Positions 24,482 to 34,921 of a stretch of 64,000 nt of DNA are shown piece after piece. A model generated the notes under the pieces. The model saw nothing but the letters and a program-made list of their open reading frames with translations. It searched no databases and had not been told where the DNA came from. The translations under genes were made by a program, and so were the position numbers. The number at the start of each line of letters is the position of its first letter. The stretch's first letter is position 1. This stretch comes from Rhizobiales bacterium Ga0077545 (GTDB lineage Bacteria > Pseudomonadota > Alphaproteobacteria > Rhizobiales > Methylopilaceae), in the NCBI GenBank assembly GCA_001464335.1, contig LNEV01000009.1:248001-312000 (forward strand), in the 5' to 3' direction.

Positions 24482-26305
24482 ATGGCGAGGCGGATGTTCA
24501 AAGGTTGGCGCTGGGTCGGGCGGATCATTCTGCCGCTGACGGCATTCGCGGCGGGCATGGGGCTGCTCTCGCTCGCTGTTCTCAACCCGCTGATCCTTGC
24601 CCTCGCGCAGTTCCTGATCGCGCTCGGCGGCGAGCCGTTCGCCGGGAACTTCGACCTTGTGCCGTTTCTCTCCTCGATACCTGGAGTATTGACGGCAATC
24701 GTTCTTGCCGGATCGGCAATCTTTCTCGGGGCCGTGCAGTTCGGCGGACTGACGCTGATCGCATGGAGCGGCCGTCAGGGACGCGCGCCGAATGTGTGGC
24801 AGAACGCTTTCATTCTGGCGCGGCGGTTGCCGCAGCTCCTCGTTCTTGCCGCTTTCGGCGTTGCGGTTGGTGCCATGCTTCTCGTTCCGGTGGGACTTGG
24901 CACTCTTGCGGCAAAGCGGCTGTGGCTTTCGGGCGGCGATATCTACTTTTACGTCTCGACCCGCCCTCCGGAATTCTATTACGCGCTCGGTCTTGTCGGG
25001 ACAGTTGCACTCGTCTGCGCGGGCTTGGCGCTTGCCGCCGCACTGCGCTGGATTCTAGCCGTTCCGTTTTGTGTCATTGGCGGCAGGACGGCACGGGACG
25101 CTCTTCGCGTGTCGGCCGAGAGCGGGAAGGGACGCGGCGGCGTGCTGTTTGTCCGGCTCGCAGCCGCGGGGGTTTTCACGCTCGTTCTGACAGGCGCCGC
25201 GACTGCTGCGCTGACATTTGTCTTCGACCGCATATTCTGGCCGGGGCAGGGCTTGCGCACGGCGTCTCTGCTGCTGCTGGCCTTTGCGCTGGGGGCGACG
25301 TTCATCGTCGCGCTTGTTTCGGGCGCGGGACGCTCGCTTGTCGCCGTGATCTGCACGGCGCACTACGCGGACATCGGCGGCACCGAAGACATGTCGCGGA
25401 CACAAGACGCCCGGTCGGGCGCGCCCGGCTGGCGCGTCTGGGCCGCGTGCCTCGTCCTGCCGTTTCTCGCCTTGGGCCAATCCGCATGGACGCTCGAAGA
25501 ATTCGATATGGACGAGCCCGTTCTAGTGACCGCGCACCGGGCGGGAAGCCATGCGGCGCCCGAGAACACGCTGGCGGCTCTCGAGCGCGCTATTGCTGCG
25601 GGAGCCGATTTCGCGGAGATCGACGTGCAGGAGACGCGGGACGGCGAGGTCGTCGTCGTGCACGACACCGATTTCCGCCGGGTGGCGGGCCTTGCCCGCA
25701 ATGTCTGGGATCTCGATCTGGCGGGCATTCAGGAACTCGATGCGGGTGCGTGGTTCGGCGAGGAGTTTCGGGACGAGCGGATACCGACCTTGCGGGAATT
25801 CGCCGAACGGTCGCGCGGGCGCATTCGTCTCAACGTCGAGCTGAAGGAGAACCGGCACGGGCAGGATCTTGCGGCCCGTACGCTTGCCATCCTGAAGGAA
25901 ACCGGGGTTCTGGAACATGCGGTCCTGACATCGCTCGATCTTGGGCTTCTTGCCCAAACGCGCCGTCTCTCGCCCGATGTAAAGATCGGCTACATCGCCT
26001 CGACCGGGATCGGGAACATGCTTGCGCTCGATATCGATTTCTTCTCGCTCGCCGCGCGGATTGCGACGCCGGATTTCATCCGCCGGGCGCGGCTGCGCGA
26101 AAGACAGACGCATGTCTGGGGCGTGGATTCCGAAATGGCAGTCGCGGGCGCGGTTCTGGACGGTGCGGCGAATGTCATTACGGATGAGCCCATTCTGGCG
26201 CGGCGAACGGTCGATGCCATCGAGGACATGACCCCGCCGGAGGTGGCCCTTCTGACGCTGAGACGGCGGCTGGAACGAAGCGGCCTCGTGCGGGCCGCGC
26301 GCTGA
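24482..26305 (+). CDS. Membrane-anchored glycerophosphodiester phosphodiesterase
   Basis: 607 residues in two parts. Residues 1-340 form an integral membrane domain with about eight hydrophobic segments (GPDPase membrane-domain type). Residues 345-590 form a GDPD TIM barrel with TAHRAGSHAAPENT (catalytic histidine), ADFAEIDVQ (metal-binding Glu/Asp), VVHDTDFRR, LNVELKEN and VITDEP. Such enzymes cleave glycerophosphodiesters or lipid head groups to glycerol phosphate. The active site should face the periplasm if the helix count is even. The stop codon abuts the rsmA stop (26305/26306). Confidence 0.9.
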   Translation: MARRMFKGWRWVGRIILPLTAFAAGMGLLSLAVLNPLILALAQFLIALGGEPFAGNFDLVPFLSSIPGVLTAIVLAGSAIFLGAVQFGGLTLIAWSGRQGRAPNVWQNAFILARRLPQLLVLAAFGVAVGAMLLVPVGLGTLAAKRLWLSGGDIYFYVSTRPPEFYYALGLVGTVALVCAGLALAAALRWILAVPFCVIGGRTARDALRVSAESGKGRGGVLFVRLAAAGVFTLVLTGAATAALTFVFDRIFWPGQGLRTASLLLLAFALGATFIVALVSGAGRSLVAVICTAHYADIGGTEDMSRTQDARSGAPGWRVWAACLVLPFLALGQSAWTLEEFDMDEPVLVTAHRAGSHAAPENTLAALERAIAAGADFAEIDVQETRDGEVVVVHDTDFRRVAGLARNVWDLDLAGIQELDAGAWFGEEFRDERIPTLREFAERSRGRIRLNVELKENRHGQDLAARTLAILKETGVLEHAVLTSLDLGLLAQTRRLSPDVKIGYIASTGIGNMLALDIDFFSLAARIATPDFIRRARLRERQTHVWGVDSEMAVAGAVLDGAANVITDEPILARRTVDAIEDMTPPEVALLTLRRRLERSGLVRAAR

Positions 26306-27154
26306 TCAGGCGCGTTCGGCGGCGAGCGCGCGGGCGAGCGCGGCAAAACCCGGCACATCCACTTCCTCGGCGCGGCGCGTCGGTTCGATGCCGACGGATT
26401 CAAGGGCTGCCACCGGATCGCGGAATATGCCTTTCAGACTCTGGCGCAGCATCTTTCGGCGCTGTCCGAAAGCGGCCTGCGTGACCGCTTCAAGTGTCCG
26501 CGACGTACACGGTTCGGGGTTCGCACGCGGCACGAGATGGACAAGCGAGGACGTCACTTTCGGCGGCGGCACGAAGGCCGACGGCGCGACGTCGAACATG
26601 ATCTTCGCGTCGGTGCGCCAACCGGCAAGAACCCCGAGGCGACCATAGGCGTCGCTGCCGGGCGCGGCGACGATGCGCTCCGCGACCTCGCGCTGGAACA
26701 GCAGCGTGAGGGACTGCCAATACGGCGGCCATGTTTCGGATGTCAGCCAGCCGACGAGAAGCGCTGTGCCGACATTGTAGGGCAGATTGGCGACAATTCG
26801 CACCGGGCCGCCGGACAGAAGCGAGCTGAAATCCGTGTCGAGGGCATCGCCTTCGATGACGTTCAGCCGACCGGGATAATGCGCGGCGACCTCGGACAAC
26901 GCGGCGATGGCGCGCGTGTCCTTCTCGATCGCAACGACGCGGGCCGCGCCAAGCGCCAGAAGCGCGCGCGTCAGGCCGCCGGGGCCGGGGCCGACTTCGA
27001 TGACATCGACGCCTTCGAGCGGACCGGATGCGCGGGCGATGCGGGCCGTGAGATTGAGATCCAGCAGGAAATTCTGGCCGAGGCTTTTGCGCGCCGATAG
27101 ATCGTGGCGGCGGATGACATCGCGCAGCGGCGGCAGATCGTCGAGCGCGCTCAC
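26306..27154 (-). CDS. rsmA: 16S rRNA A1518/A1519 dimethyltransferase
   Basis: 282 residues. [10 protein letters not shown] at the N-terminus, SAM-binding [16 protein letters not shown] and the [10 protein letters not shown] catalytic motif are those of RsmA (KsgA). It dimethylates two adjacent adenosines near the 3' end of 16S rRNA. The GTG at 27154 overlaps the pdxA stop (GTGA); the frame continues upstream in pdxA without being coding. Distal gene of lptF-lptG-lptD-pdxA-rsmA; in E. coli lptD-surA-pdxA-rsmA is a similar operon, with surA absent here. Confidence 0.96.
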   Translation of the reverse strand: MSALDDLPPLRDVIRRHDLSARKSLGQNFLLDLNLTARIARASGPLEGVDVIEVGPGPGGLTRALLALGAARVVAIEKDTRAIAALSEVAAHYPGRLNVIEGDALDTDFSSLLSGGPVRIVANLPYNVGTALLVGWLTSETWPPYWQSLTLLFQREVAERIVAAPGSDAYGRLGVLAGWRTDAKIMFDVAPSAFVPPPKVTSSLVHLVPRANPEPCTSRTLEAVTQAAFGQRRKMLRQSLKGIFRDPVAALESVGIEPTRRAEEVDVPGFAALARALAAERA

Positions 27155-28152
27155 GCGGGAAGTCCCGACAGACGCGCAGCCAGCTTGATGGCGGCGATGA
27201 GGCTCGCGGGGCTGGCCGTGCCGGTTCCTGCAATGCCGAAGGCTGTGCCGTGATCGGGCGATGTGCGCACGAATGGCAGTCCGAGCGTCACATTCACCGC
27301 GCGGTCGAAGGCCAAAGTCTTGATCGGGATCAGGGCCTGATCGTGGTACATGCACAGCGCTGCGTCGTATCCGGTGCGTGCCTCGGAATGGAACATCGTG
27401 TCGGCGGGCAGGGGGCCTGTAATGCTCAATCCCTCGGCACGCAGTTCGTCGAGCACGGGCGATATGATGTCGATCTCCTCGCGGCCGAGTTCGCCGTCTT
27501 CGCCAGCATGGGGATTGAGGCCCGCGACAGCGAGGCGGGGTGTCTGGACGCCGAAGCGGGCGCGCATGTCACGGGCGACGATCCGCGCGGTCTCGGCAAG
27601 GAGTTCTGCCGTCAAGGCATGGGCGACTTCGGCGAGCGGTATGTGCACCGTGACCGGCACGACCGCGAGTTCCTCGCTCCAGAGCATCATGACGGGGCGC
27701 GCGGGCGTGCCGGTGTGCTGCTCGGCGAGAGCGCCGAGAAATTCGGTGTGACCCGGATGGGGAAAACCCGCGCGCATCAGTGGCGCTTTCGAGATCGGGT
27801 TCGTGACAAGTGCCGCGGCGCGCTTTTCGTGCACGAGTTCGACGCCGAGGCGGATGGCGTGGATGACGGCGGGACTGTCCGCCGGATTGGGCTTGCCCGG
27901 CTCCGCGATGACGGCCGTTCCGATGGGCAGGACCGGCAACGCAAGCGGAAACATCTCGGCGGCGCGCTCCGGTTCGGTTGCGACGATCGGCACCGCATAG
28001 CCAAGACGCTCGGCGAGATGGGCGATGTGGTCGGGATCGGCGATCAGAAAGAAGGGCGGGAGGTCGCGCGCCTTACGCTGCATCCAGGCCTGAAGGGCGA
28101 TTTCGGGGCCGATGCCCGCCGGCTCTCCCATCGTGACGGCAAGCGCGCTCAT
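27151..28152 (-). CDS. pdxA: 4-hydroxythreonine-4-phosphate dehydrogenase
   Basis: 333 residues. [11 protein letters not shown] at the start, metal-binding histidines in [19 protein letters not shown] and MYHDQALIP, and the end block [14 protein letters not shown]. It oxidises 4-phosphohydroxythreonine in the DXP-dependent route to pyridoxal phosphate, which is standard in Alphaproteobacteria. It lies 37 nt after lptD and overlaps rsmA. Confidence 0.97.
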   Translation of the reverse strand: MSALAVTMGEPAGIGPEIALQAWMQRKARDLPPFFLIADPDHIAHLAERLGYAVPIVATEPERAAEMFPLALPVLPIGTAVIAEPGKPNPADSPAVIHAIRLGVELVHEKRAAALVTNPISKAPLMRAGFPHPGHTEFLGALAEQHTGTPARPVMMLWSEELAVVPVTVHIPLAEVAHALTAELLAETARIVARDMRARFGVQTPRLAVAGLNPHAGEDGELGREEIDIISPVLDELRAEGLSITGPLPADTMFHSEARTGYDAALCMYHDQALIPIKTLAFDRAVNVTLGLPFVRTSPDHGTAFGIAGTGTASPASLIAAIKLAARLSGLPA

Positions 28153-28189
28153 GGCGGGCCTTTCTTACCCAAGCGGAGTTCAGCGCCGT

Positions 28190-30565
28190 TCAGGGCGTCG
28201 CAAACGTGTCGTCTTCGGTGTTGATGAGGTTCGAGACATTGATCGACGAATTGTATTCGCCCAAAGTCCGCAGCGTGAGGCGGAAGAAGACCTTGTGGAC
28301 CGGATCTTCGTTGCCGTTCTCGTGGAAGTCGACCGCGTAGTTGAGGCCCAGCGCGAAGCACTCGTCGAGATAGCCGACGCCGACCATGGTGCGGTCGAAC
28401 TTGTCCGTCTCGATGTTGTAGCGGGCCGCGGCGGTCACGTAATGATTGTCGGTCACCTGAAGCTTCGTGCTGCCGACAATGCCTTCGGCCCGCTCGAATC
28501 CGAACTGCGGCTGGGCTTCGTAACGGCCGTAGGTGATGCCGGCCTGAACCGGGCCCTGCTTGAAGGTCGTTTCAAGCTCGATTGCGTTCGGCTCGAGATC
28601 TTCCTTGTCCAGACGGAACCGGGACGAGAAGGCGATGCGCTGCGAAACCTTCCAGTATGCACTTGCGACAAAGTCCGATGTGTCTTCTTCGAGACCCGTC
28701 GAGCGCCCTGTCTCGGTCAGATCGTCGGCTGCGAAGGAGTTGAGCCCGAACAGGTGGTAGGACTGGCCGAGCAGCACCTGCACGAAGCCGCCGCTGTTGA
28801 GGTTGAGCGTGTATTGCAGGCCGACATTCGCGCGCGTTCCGCCTTCGACGCGGTCATAACCGGAGAACTTGTCCCACGAGAACAGGGTTGATGTGTCGAA
28901 GAAGAGGCTCTGCGCGTCTTCGTTCGGCATATGGCCGATGTTCTGCTCGTCCGGACGCAGGATGATCTGTGCGATCGGTTCGAGGATGTGGGTGCCGATG
29001 CTCGATGTCGCAACGAAGGGAAAGCGATATTCGAGGCCGAGGCCGACCATGCCGCGACCGAGGGTTTCCTCGTCGTCGTTCAGGAGCGCATCGGGGATCG
29101 TATCGTCCGAGTTACGATGCATCACATCGCCGCGCGCATAGGCGAACGGCGTCCAGACCTGCCCGATCGGGTCGATGAATTGACGGCGCCAGCTCGTGTC
29201 CACGGACAGACGCGTGTAATTGCCGCCGACACCGCGAACCGCGCAGTCATCGAGCAGGCTGACGCAAGTCAGGTTCTCGCCGCGCGAGCCGATGGCGTTC
29301 GCCGCCGAGAGAGGCTCGTAGTCTGTTTCTTTGCGCCAGGTGTTGGTCAGATTGACGTTGAACGCCCATTCGCCACCGAGGATCGGCTTGTCGTGGACGT
29401 AATTATAGTCCCAGACGCCGACGATCGGCAGCTGTTCCTGATTGTCGTCCGCGGACAGACCGTAGAAGTGATAGCCGCGCAGTTCGAAGTAATTGCGCTC
29501 GCCGATGCCGGTCAGATGCGCGGTGTTCACGGCTTCGGTCCAGGTTGCGCCCCACAGATCGTAATCGTCGAGGAACCATTTGTCGCTGATGAGGTTGGCG
29601 TTCCAGCCCCATGTCCAGAAGTCGTTGATGCGGAACTCACCCTTTGAGGTGACGGCGCCGCGAAACTCGTCCTGCTGTCCCGGATTGTAGCTCGGAAAGT
29701 CCTCCGGGCTTTGCTGGAAGATGCCCGCCGCGCGGATCGAATAGGCGCCTTCCATCGTGCGATGGCGGAACTCGACTTCCGGCATCACGCCCTGCTGCGA
29801 GAAAATGTTTGCCGAGGCCGTGACGTCCATATTCGGGCGCAGCGCCCAATAATAGGGAATGCGAGCGCCGACGCCGTACTCGGTCGAGTTCATGTAGCTC
29901 GGCGCCAGGAAGCCGGACTTGCGCTTCACGCTGCCGTCGGCATGCGAGAAGAAGGGCAGCCAGGCGATCGGCTTGCCGAAAAACTCGAGCCGCGCGTCTT
30001 CGTAATGGATCGTCTTGGTGCCCTGATCGTGAATGATGCGGGCGGCCTTGACCTGCCAAAGCGGCGGCTTTCCCGGGTTCTCGGCGCAGGCGGCGCAGGC
30101 CGTGTAGACGCCCTGATCGAACACGACGACATTGCCTTCGTTCGTGCGGGTCGCCCGGTTGGCCGCAAAGCGCGTGCGGTCTGGACCTTCGACGAGGAGC
30201 GACTGGACGAAACCGTCGCGGAAATCCTCGCTGAGGACCATGTGGTCGGCTTGGTAGACGGAGCCCTGATCGTTCAGGCGGACATTTCCGTAGGCGAAGA
30301 CCTGCCCCGTGCCCTGGTCGTAGACGACGCGGTCAGCTTCGAGGGTGGAGTCGCCGTAATAGAGCTTGACCGAGCCGACGGCGGACGAGGTCTTGCGGAC
30401 CTCGTCATAGACCATCTCGTCGGCGGTCACATACATCTGCTTGGTGCCGTCGGCCGCGGGCTGGGCCTGGACGGGTGCCGTAAAAAGGCAAAGAGCGACC
30501 GTCGCTGCAAAGGCCCCTGCCTGTACAGCCGCAATCCCCCGGGCACGAAGGTTAAGGACCTTCAC
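28190..30565 (-). CDS. lptD: LPS assembly outer-membrane protein LptD
   Basis: 791 residues. A signal peptide (GAFAATVALCLFTAPVQAQ) leads to an OstA-like jellyroll (about 45-190) and a C-terminal beta-barrel of alternating hydrophobic strands. Cysteines at CAAC in the jellyroll, near LTCVSLLDDC and in LDECFALG could form the domain-linking disulfides known in LptD. It inserts LPS into the outer leaflet with LptE. GTG at 30565 was chosen: it overlaps the lptG stop (GTGA) and has AGGAGG just upstream. Operon with lptF and lptG. Confidence 0.94.
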   Translation of the reverse strand: MKVLNLRARGIAAVQAGAFAATVALCLFTAPVQAQPAADGTKQMYVTADEMVYDEVRKTSSAVGSVKLYYGDSTLEADRVVYDQGTGQVFAYGNVRLNDQGSVYQADHMVLSEDFRDGFVQSLLVEGPDRTRFAANRATRTNEGNVVVFDQGVYTACAACAENPGKPPLWQVKAARIIHDQGTKTIHYEDARLEFFGKPIAWLPFFSHADGSVKRKSGFLAPSYMNSTEYGVGARIPYYWALRPNMDVTASANIFSQQGVMPEVEFRHRTMEGAYSIRAAGIFQQSPEDFPSYNPGQQDEFRGAVTSKGEFRINDFWTWGWNANLISDKWFLDDYDLWGATWTEAVNTAHLTGIGERNYFELRGYHFYGLSADDNQEQLPIVGVWDYNYVHDKPILGGEWAFNVNLTNTWRKETDYEPLSAANAIGSRGENLTCVSLLDDCAVRGVGGNYTRLSVDTSWRRQFIDPIGQVWTPFAYARGDVMHRNSDDTIPDALLNDDEETLGRGMVGLGLEYRFPFVATSSIGTHILEPIAQIILRPDEQNIGHMPNEDAQSLFFDTSTLFSWDKFSGYDRVEGGTRANVGLQYTLNLNSGGFVQVLLGQSYHLFGLNSFAADDLTETGRSTGLEEDTSDFVASAYWKVSQRIAFSSRFRLDKEDLEPNAIELETTFKQGPVQAGITYGRYEAQPQFGFERAEGIVGSTKLQVTDNHYVTAAARYNIETDKFDRTMVGVGYLDECFALGLNYAVDFHENGNEDPVHKVFFRLTLRTLGEYNSSINVSNLINTEDDTFATP

Positions 30566-31632
30566 CCATCCTCCTGGCACAATAACACCGTTACACTCAG
30601 CAACACGCCGATGGCTGGAGGAACCCAGGCAGCAACAAGCGGAATGATGAATCCCGCAGCCCCCAAATCCCCTGCCATTTCGCCACCGACATAAAGCATG
30701 AACCCCGCGATCACGCCACCCAGAATCGCCTTCCCGAGACCGCCGAAACGGGCGAACCCGAGCGACACTGTCGCGGCAATCAAGACCATAGTCGAATAGG
30801 TGAGGGGACGGGCCATAAGCTCCTGAAATCGAAGGCGGAACTTCTCGGTCCGTATACCCGCTTCATCCCATTGCCTAATCACCCTCGGCAGTTCCCAAAA
30901 CGAGATCGTTTCGGGTGTCGCGATGGTCTCGGCGACCTGGTCTGGAGTGAGGTTAGTCTGCACCCGGTAAACGTCGTGTGATTGGGGTGGAGAACCCGGC
31001 TGGACGACCCGCGCGGACGACATTTCCCAATATCCGTTCCGCAAAACGGCCGCCGCCGAATCGACCCGCTCCTTGAGGCTGCCTTCCTCCGTGAAGATGA
31101 AGGCTGTCACCCCGGAGAGTGCCCGGCCCTTGTCGCGGGATTCGAGCGCCCGGATGATCGACTGGTCGTCCTCGCTGCGCTGCCGTAGCCACAGACCCCC
31201 GGTGTTGGACAGCGTGCGGCCAAAAACGATGGCCTGAAACTCGACAGAGCTTTCCTTCAGATAGGCCGAGAGCGGGTTGTAGAGCGTGGTGACCAAAATT
31301 CCCAGCAAGGCCGCGCCGAAGAGGGCTGGAGCGACCATCTGCCAGATCGAGACGCCGGTCGCGCGCGCGATGACGAGCTCCATCCGACGCGACAGCCCGA
31401 CAAAGGCGGCAATCGATCCGAACAGGACGATGAACGGAAAGACCTCCTCGGCGATGATCGGCGTGCGCTGGAAGACGAGAAGAGCGATCTGGCCGAGGGT
31501 CGCCGTGCTGGCCGCGCGCTGGAGCTGTTCCACGAAGTCGATCAGATAGATAATCGAGAACAGGATTAGGAACGTGACCCCGATGGAGATCAGCACCCGG
31601 CGGACGATGTAGAGGTAGAGCGTGCCGGGCAT
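30562..31632 (-). CDS. lptG: LPS export ABC transporter permease LptG
   Basis: 356 residues. Three hydrophobic segments near the N-terminus (VLISIGVTFLILFSIIYLIDF onward), a periplasmic beta-jellyroll of about 150 residues and three C-terminal helices, as in YjgP/YjgQ permeases. It pairs with LptF and the LptB ATPase to extract LPS from the inner membrane. Starts 3 nt after lptF and overlaps lptD. LptF and LptG are told apart by gene order and by similarity of the ends; the order lptF-lptG is the usual one. Confidence 0.93.
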   Translation of the reverse strand: MPGTLYLYIVRRVLISIGVTFLILFSIIYLIDFVEQLQRAASTATLGQIALLVFQRTPIIAEEVFPFIVLFGSIAAFVGLSRRMELVIARATGVSIWQMVAPALFGAALLGILVTTLYNPLSAYLKESSVEFQAIVFGRTLSNTGGLWLRQRSEDDQSIIRALESRDKGRALSGVTAFIFTEEGSLKERVDSAAAVLRNGYWEMSSARVVQPGSPPQSHDVYRVQTNLTPDQVAETIATPETISFWELPRVIRQWDEAGIRTEKFRLRFQELMARPLTYSTMVLIAATVSLGFARFGGLGKAILGGVIAGFMLYVGGEMAGDLGAAGFIIPLVAAWVPPAIGVLLSVTVLLCQEDG

Positions 31633-31635
31633 GGA

Positions 31636-32754
31636 TCAGGCTTGGGCCAGGCGGCGCGTCGTGACGCGGCGCAGCAGGGGGAACGAGCCGCGGAATGCAT
31701 AGCCGAACGAGCCGATGAGCACGACGGCCATGATCACATAGATCGCAGGGGTGGCCCAGGCATTCGTCTTGGACAGGTTGACCAGCGCCAGGCCGGCCAC
31801 ACGGACCGCGAAGGCCGTGCCCACCGCAACCACGACGGCGGCGAACCGCCCCTGCCGTGTCGAGCGCGGGGTGGCCATGACGGCAAAGGCTATCGCCATG
31901 AAAACAAACGGATAGATCGCGTTGAGAATGCGCTCGTTGAACTCCGCCATCAGGCGAACCGGCGTGCGCGAAGGGTCGCCCGCCCGAGGCTTCCACAGCT
32001 CGGAGAAGCGGAATTCGCGGGGGCGGTAGGTGATCTCGATGTCCTTGGCCGAGAAGGGTGACAGGTCGAAGGCGTAGCGGTCGAAAAGAACGATCGCGGC
32101 GTCTTCGTCGCCCGCGCTTTTGCGCTGGACGGCGCCCTTGTCGAGCACGAGAAAAGAGCCTTCGTCCGTTCTCAGCACCTGCCCGCGCTCGGCCGTGTAG
32201 ACGAGGTTCTCGGCCTCGCTGCGGTTGTCCTCGATGAACAGGCCGAGCAGAGCGGCACCGGCTTCGCGACGGCGGACATGGATCGTCACCTTGTCGAGAT
32301 TTGTGAATTCGCCTTCGCGCAGCACATTCACGATGACGTCGGCGCGGATCTCGGTGATCATTTCACGGACAAGGCGCAGGCTTTTCGGGATGAGCGACAG
32401 GCTGAGGACGCTGAGCACAAGGCTCACCAGGATCGCAAGAATCAAAAACGGGCGGAGGACGAGGCCCGGTGATATCCCGGCGGCGTTGATGGCGGCGAGT
32501 TCGGAGTCCGCGTTGAGGCGGTTCAGCACGAACATCACGGCGCCGAACAGCGCAAAAGGCGCAACGATCACAATGAACAGCGGCACGCCGAGGAACGTCA
32601 TGGCCGCAAAAGTCCAAAAGGACTGGCCCTGAGCCGTGATAAGTTCGATCTCTCGAAGTGCCTGAGTTACCCAGACGATACCGGTGATGGCAAAAAGACT
32701 GGCCAGAAAAGCTATGGCCGATGATTTCAAAATATAGCGTTGCAGGGCGCCCAT
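31636..32754 (-). CDS. lptF: LPS export ABC transporter permease LptF
   Basis: 372 residues. It opens GALQRYILKSSAIAFLAS, then a first helix bundle with LNRLNADSELAAINAAG, the segment that contacts the LptB ATPase, a periplasmic domain and three final helices. It is the first gene of the LPS-export operon, transcribed away from pepA. The 112-base divergent region to pepA should hold both promoters. Confidence 0.93.
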   Translation of the reverse strand: MGALQRYILKSSAIAFLASLFAITGIVWVTQALREIELITAQGQSFWTFAAMTFLGVPLFIVIVAPFALFGAVMFVLNRLNADSELAAINAAGISPGLVLRPFLILAILVSLVLSVLSLSLIPKSLRLVREMITEIRADVIVNVLREGEFTNLDKVTIHVRRREAGAALLGLFIEDNRSEAENLVYTAERGQVLRTDEGSFLVLDKGAVQRKSAGDEDAAIVLFDRYAFDLSPFSAKDIEITYRPREFRFSELWKPRAGDPSRTPVRLMAEFNERILNAIYPFVFMAIAFAVMATPRSTRQGRFAAVVVAVGTAFAVRVAGLALVNLSKTNAWATPAIYVIMAVVLIGSFGYAFRGSFPLLRRVTTRRLAQA

Positions 32755-32866
32755 GCTGCCGCAGATCTACCCGACCATCTTTGCGTAAAGTGTGGCCTGT
32801 TCTACAAAACGGGCCGAACGAAGACGAATCCGCCTCACGCAGGTTCGCACAGGAGCTTATAGCCGA

Positions 32867-34366
32867 ATGACCTCCATACCGAAAATCGCCTTTTCGAAAA
32901 CCTCCCTGCCGGATAGCGGCACGGTGGTGGTGCTGACCGACAGCCGCCTCGGTTTTTCCGGCAATGCGAAGAAGCTGATCGGCAAGATCAAGAATTTCGA
33001 GCGCATCACCAAGGCTGCGAAGTTCACGGGCAAGGCCGGCAGCGCGCTCAGCATTCCCGCGCCGCACGGCACCGACATCGACCGCCTGATCGTGTTCGGG
33101 CTCGGCCGCGGCGAAGGCGATCCTGCGACGGAATGGGTGAAGACGGGCGGGCAGGTGCTCGGCAAGATCGGCGCGGCTGAAAAGGCGGCCATCCTGGTCG
33201 ATGTCCCGCCGGGACTGGACGACGATCCGGTCAAGGCGGCCGTGGACATGGCGCTCGGCGCGCGGCTTCGTGCGTACACATTCGACCGCTACAAGACCAA
33301 GAAGAAATCCGAGGACGACAACGGCGATTGCGCGGGCGCGCTGAGCTATCTTCTCGACAAGGACAGCGACGCAAAGAAAGCCTGGAAGGCGCATGAAGCC
33401 CTGGCCGAGGGCGTCGATATCGCGCGCGATCTCGTCAATGAGCCGTCGAACGTTCTTTACCCGGAAGAATTCGCCAAGCGTGCGGCGAGGCTCGTCGACA
33501 ACGACGTCGAAGTCGAAATCCTCGACGAGAAGGCGCTGAGGAAGATCGGCATGGGCGCGCTGCTCGGTGTGGGGCAGGGCTCCGAGAAGGAAAGCCGCGT
33601 CGTCGTGATGCGCTGGAACGGCGGCAAGAAGAACGACAAGCCGGTCGCCTTCATCGGCAAGGGCGTAACCTTCGACACCGGCGGCATCTCGATCAAGCCT
33701 GCGGGCAGCATGGAAGACATGAAGGGCGACATGGCGGGCGCGGCCTGCGTCGTCGGCCTCATGCACACGCTCGCGGTCCGCAAGGCCAAGGTGAATGCCA
33801 TCGGCGTCATCGGCCTCGCCGAGAACATGCCGGACGGCAAAGCGCAGCGGCCGGGCGACATCGTCACCTCGCTGTCCGGACAGACAATCGAGATCATCAA
33901 CACGGATGCCGAGGGCCGCCTCGTTCTCGGCGATGTGCTGTGGTACACGCAGGATAAGTACAAGCCGCAATTCATGGTCAATCTCGCAACCTTGACAGGC
34001 GCGGTGCTCGTTGCTCTCGGCCAGGAATATGCTGGCCTGTTCTCGAACAACAACGAGCTTTCGGACCGGCTGACGGCGGCCGGTGTTGCCACCGGCGAGC
34101 GCGTCTGGCGCCTGCCGCTCGATCCGGCCTACGACAAGATGATCGATTCCAAATTCGCCGACATGAAGAACACCGGCGGGCGTCATGGCGGCTCGATCAC
34201 CGCCGCGCAGTTCCTGCAACGCCACGTCAACGGCACGCCGTGGGCGCATCTCGACATCGCCGGTACGGGCATGGGCTCGCTGCAGAACGACATCAACAAG
34301 AGCTGGGGTTCGGGCTGGGGCGTGCGCCTCCTCGACCGGCTGGTCGCGGATCATTACGAGGGATGA
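32867..34366 (+). CDS. pepA: Leucyl aminopeptidase (M17)
   Basis: 499 residues. The M17 signature [10 protein letters not shown] is present, with upstream metal- and substrate-binding [17 protein letters not shown] and [10 protein letters not shown]. It removes N-terminal residues from peptides in the cytoplasm, and family members also act as DNA-binding regulators or in Xer recombination. ATG at 32867 follows AGGAG at 11 nt. A palindromic repeat directly follows the stop codon. Confidence 0.96.
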   Translation: MTSIPKIAFSKTSLPDSGTVVVLTDSRLGFSGNAKKLIGKIKNFERITKAAKFTGKAGSALSIPAPHGTDIDRLIVFGLGRGEGDPATEWVKTGGQVLGKIGAAEKAAILVDVPPGLDDDPVKAAVDMALGARLRAYTFDRYKTKKKSEDDNGDCAGALSYLLDKDSDAKKAWKAHEALAEGVDIARDLVNEPSNVLYPEEFAKRAARLVDNDVEVEILDEKALRKIGMGALLGVGQGSEKESRVVVMRWNGGKKNDKPVAFIGKGVTFDTGGISIKPAGSMEDMKGDMAGAACVVGLMHTLAVRKAKVNAIGVIGLAENMPDGKAQRPGDIVTSLSGQTIEIINTDAEGRLVLGDVLWYTQDKYKPQFMVNLATLTGAVLVALGQEYAGLFSNNNELSDRLTAAGVATGERVWRLPLDPAYDKMIDSKFADMKNTGGRHGGSITAAQFLQRHVNGTPWAHLDIAGTGMGSLQNDINKSWGSGWGVRLLDRLVADHYEG

Positions 34367-34457
34367 TCGTCCTCCCGGACATCGCATCGCGATGATCCGG
34401 GATCGCATTTGACCCGGCCGACAACGATCCCGGATCGGCCTTTAGCCGTCCGGGATG
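34367..34457. repeat. Palindromic intergenic element between pepA and holC
   Basis: Left arm CCTCCCGGACATCGC ... GATCCGGGATCG pairs with the right arm CGATCCCGGATC ... GTCCGGGATGA, giving an imperfect palindrome of about 90 bp. The right end reaches to within a few bases of the holC ribosome-binding site. It is unrelated in sequence to the fabD-fabG element. Confidence 0.85.
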
Positions 34458-34468
34458 ACAGGAAACGG

Positions 34469-34918
34469 ATGGCTGAAGTCTTCTTCTACCACCTGCAAAA
34501 CCAGCCGCTGGAGCGCGTTCTGCCGGTTCTTCTCGGCAAATGCCTTGAGCGCGGTTGGAAGGTCGTCGTGCAGGCCGACAGCCCGGAACGCGTGCGCGCG
34601 CTCGACGAGGCGCTGTGGACCTTTGCCGATGACAGCTTCCTGCCGCATGGCACCGAAGCCGATGGCGCAACGGAGACGCAGCCGATCCTGCTGACGACGG
34701 ACGACATCAATCCGGCCGGAGCGGAGGTGCGGGTGCTCGTCGACAGCGCGCCGTCGGGCGATCTCTCGGCTTATGCGCGGGCGCTCGTTCTGTTCGACGG
34801 CAACAACGACGAGGCTGTCGCCTATGAGCGGGAGCGCTGGAAGGTTCTGAAAGCCGCCGGGCATCAGGTGACGTACTGGCAACAGGACGAAGCTGGCCGC
34901 TGGGCGAAGAAGGCCTGA
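34469..34918 (+). CDS. holC: DNA polymerase III subunit chi
   Basis: 149 residues beginning MAEVFFYHLQNQPLERVLPVLL, the typical HolC start, with ALWTFADDSFLPHG in the middle and a YERERWKVLKAAGH block. Chi links the clamp loader to SSB. ATG at 34469 follows AGGAAA. The pepA-holC order is widely conserved in Proteobacteria. The gene ends 3 nt before the end of the convergent YeeE gene. Confidence 0.95.
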   Translation: MAEVFFYHLQNQPLERVLPVLLGKCLERGWKVVVQADSPERVRALDEALWTFADDSFLPHGTEADGATETQPILLTTDDINPAGAEVRVLVDSAPSGDLSAYARALVLFDGNNDEAVAYERERWKVLKAAGHQVTYWQQDEAGRWAKKA

Positions 34919-34921
34919 AAA

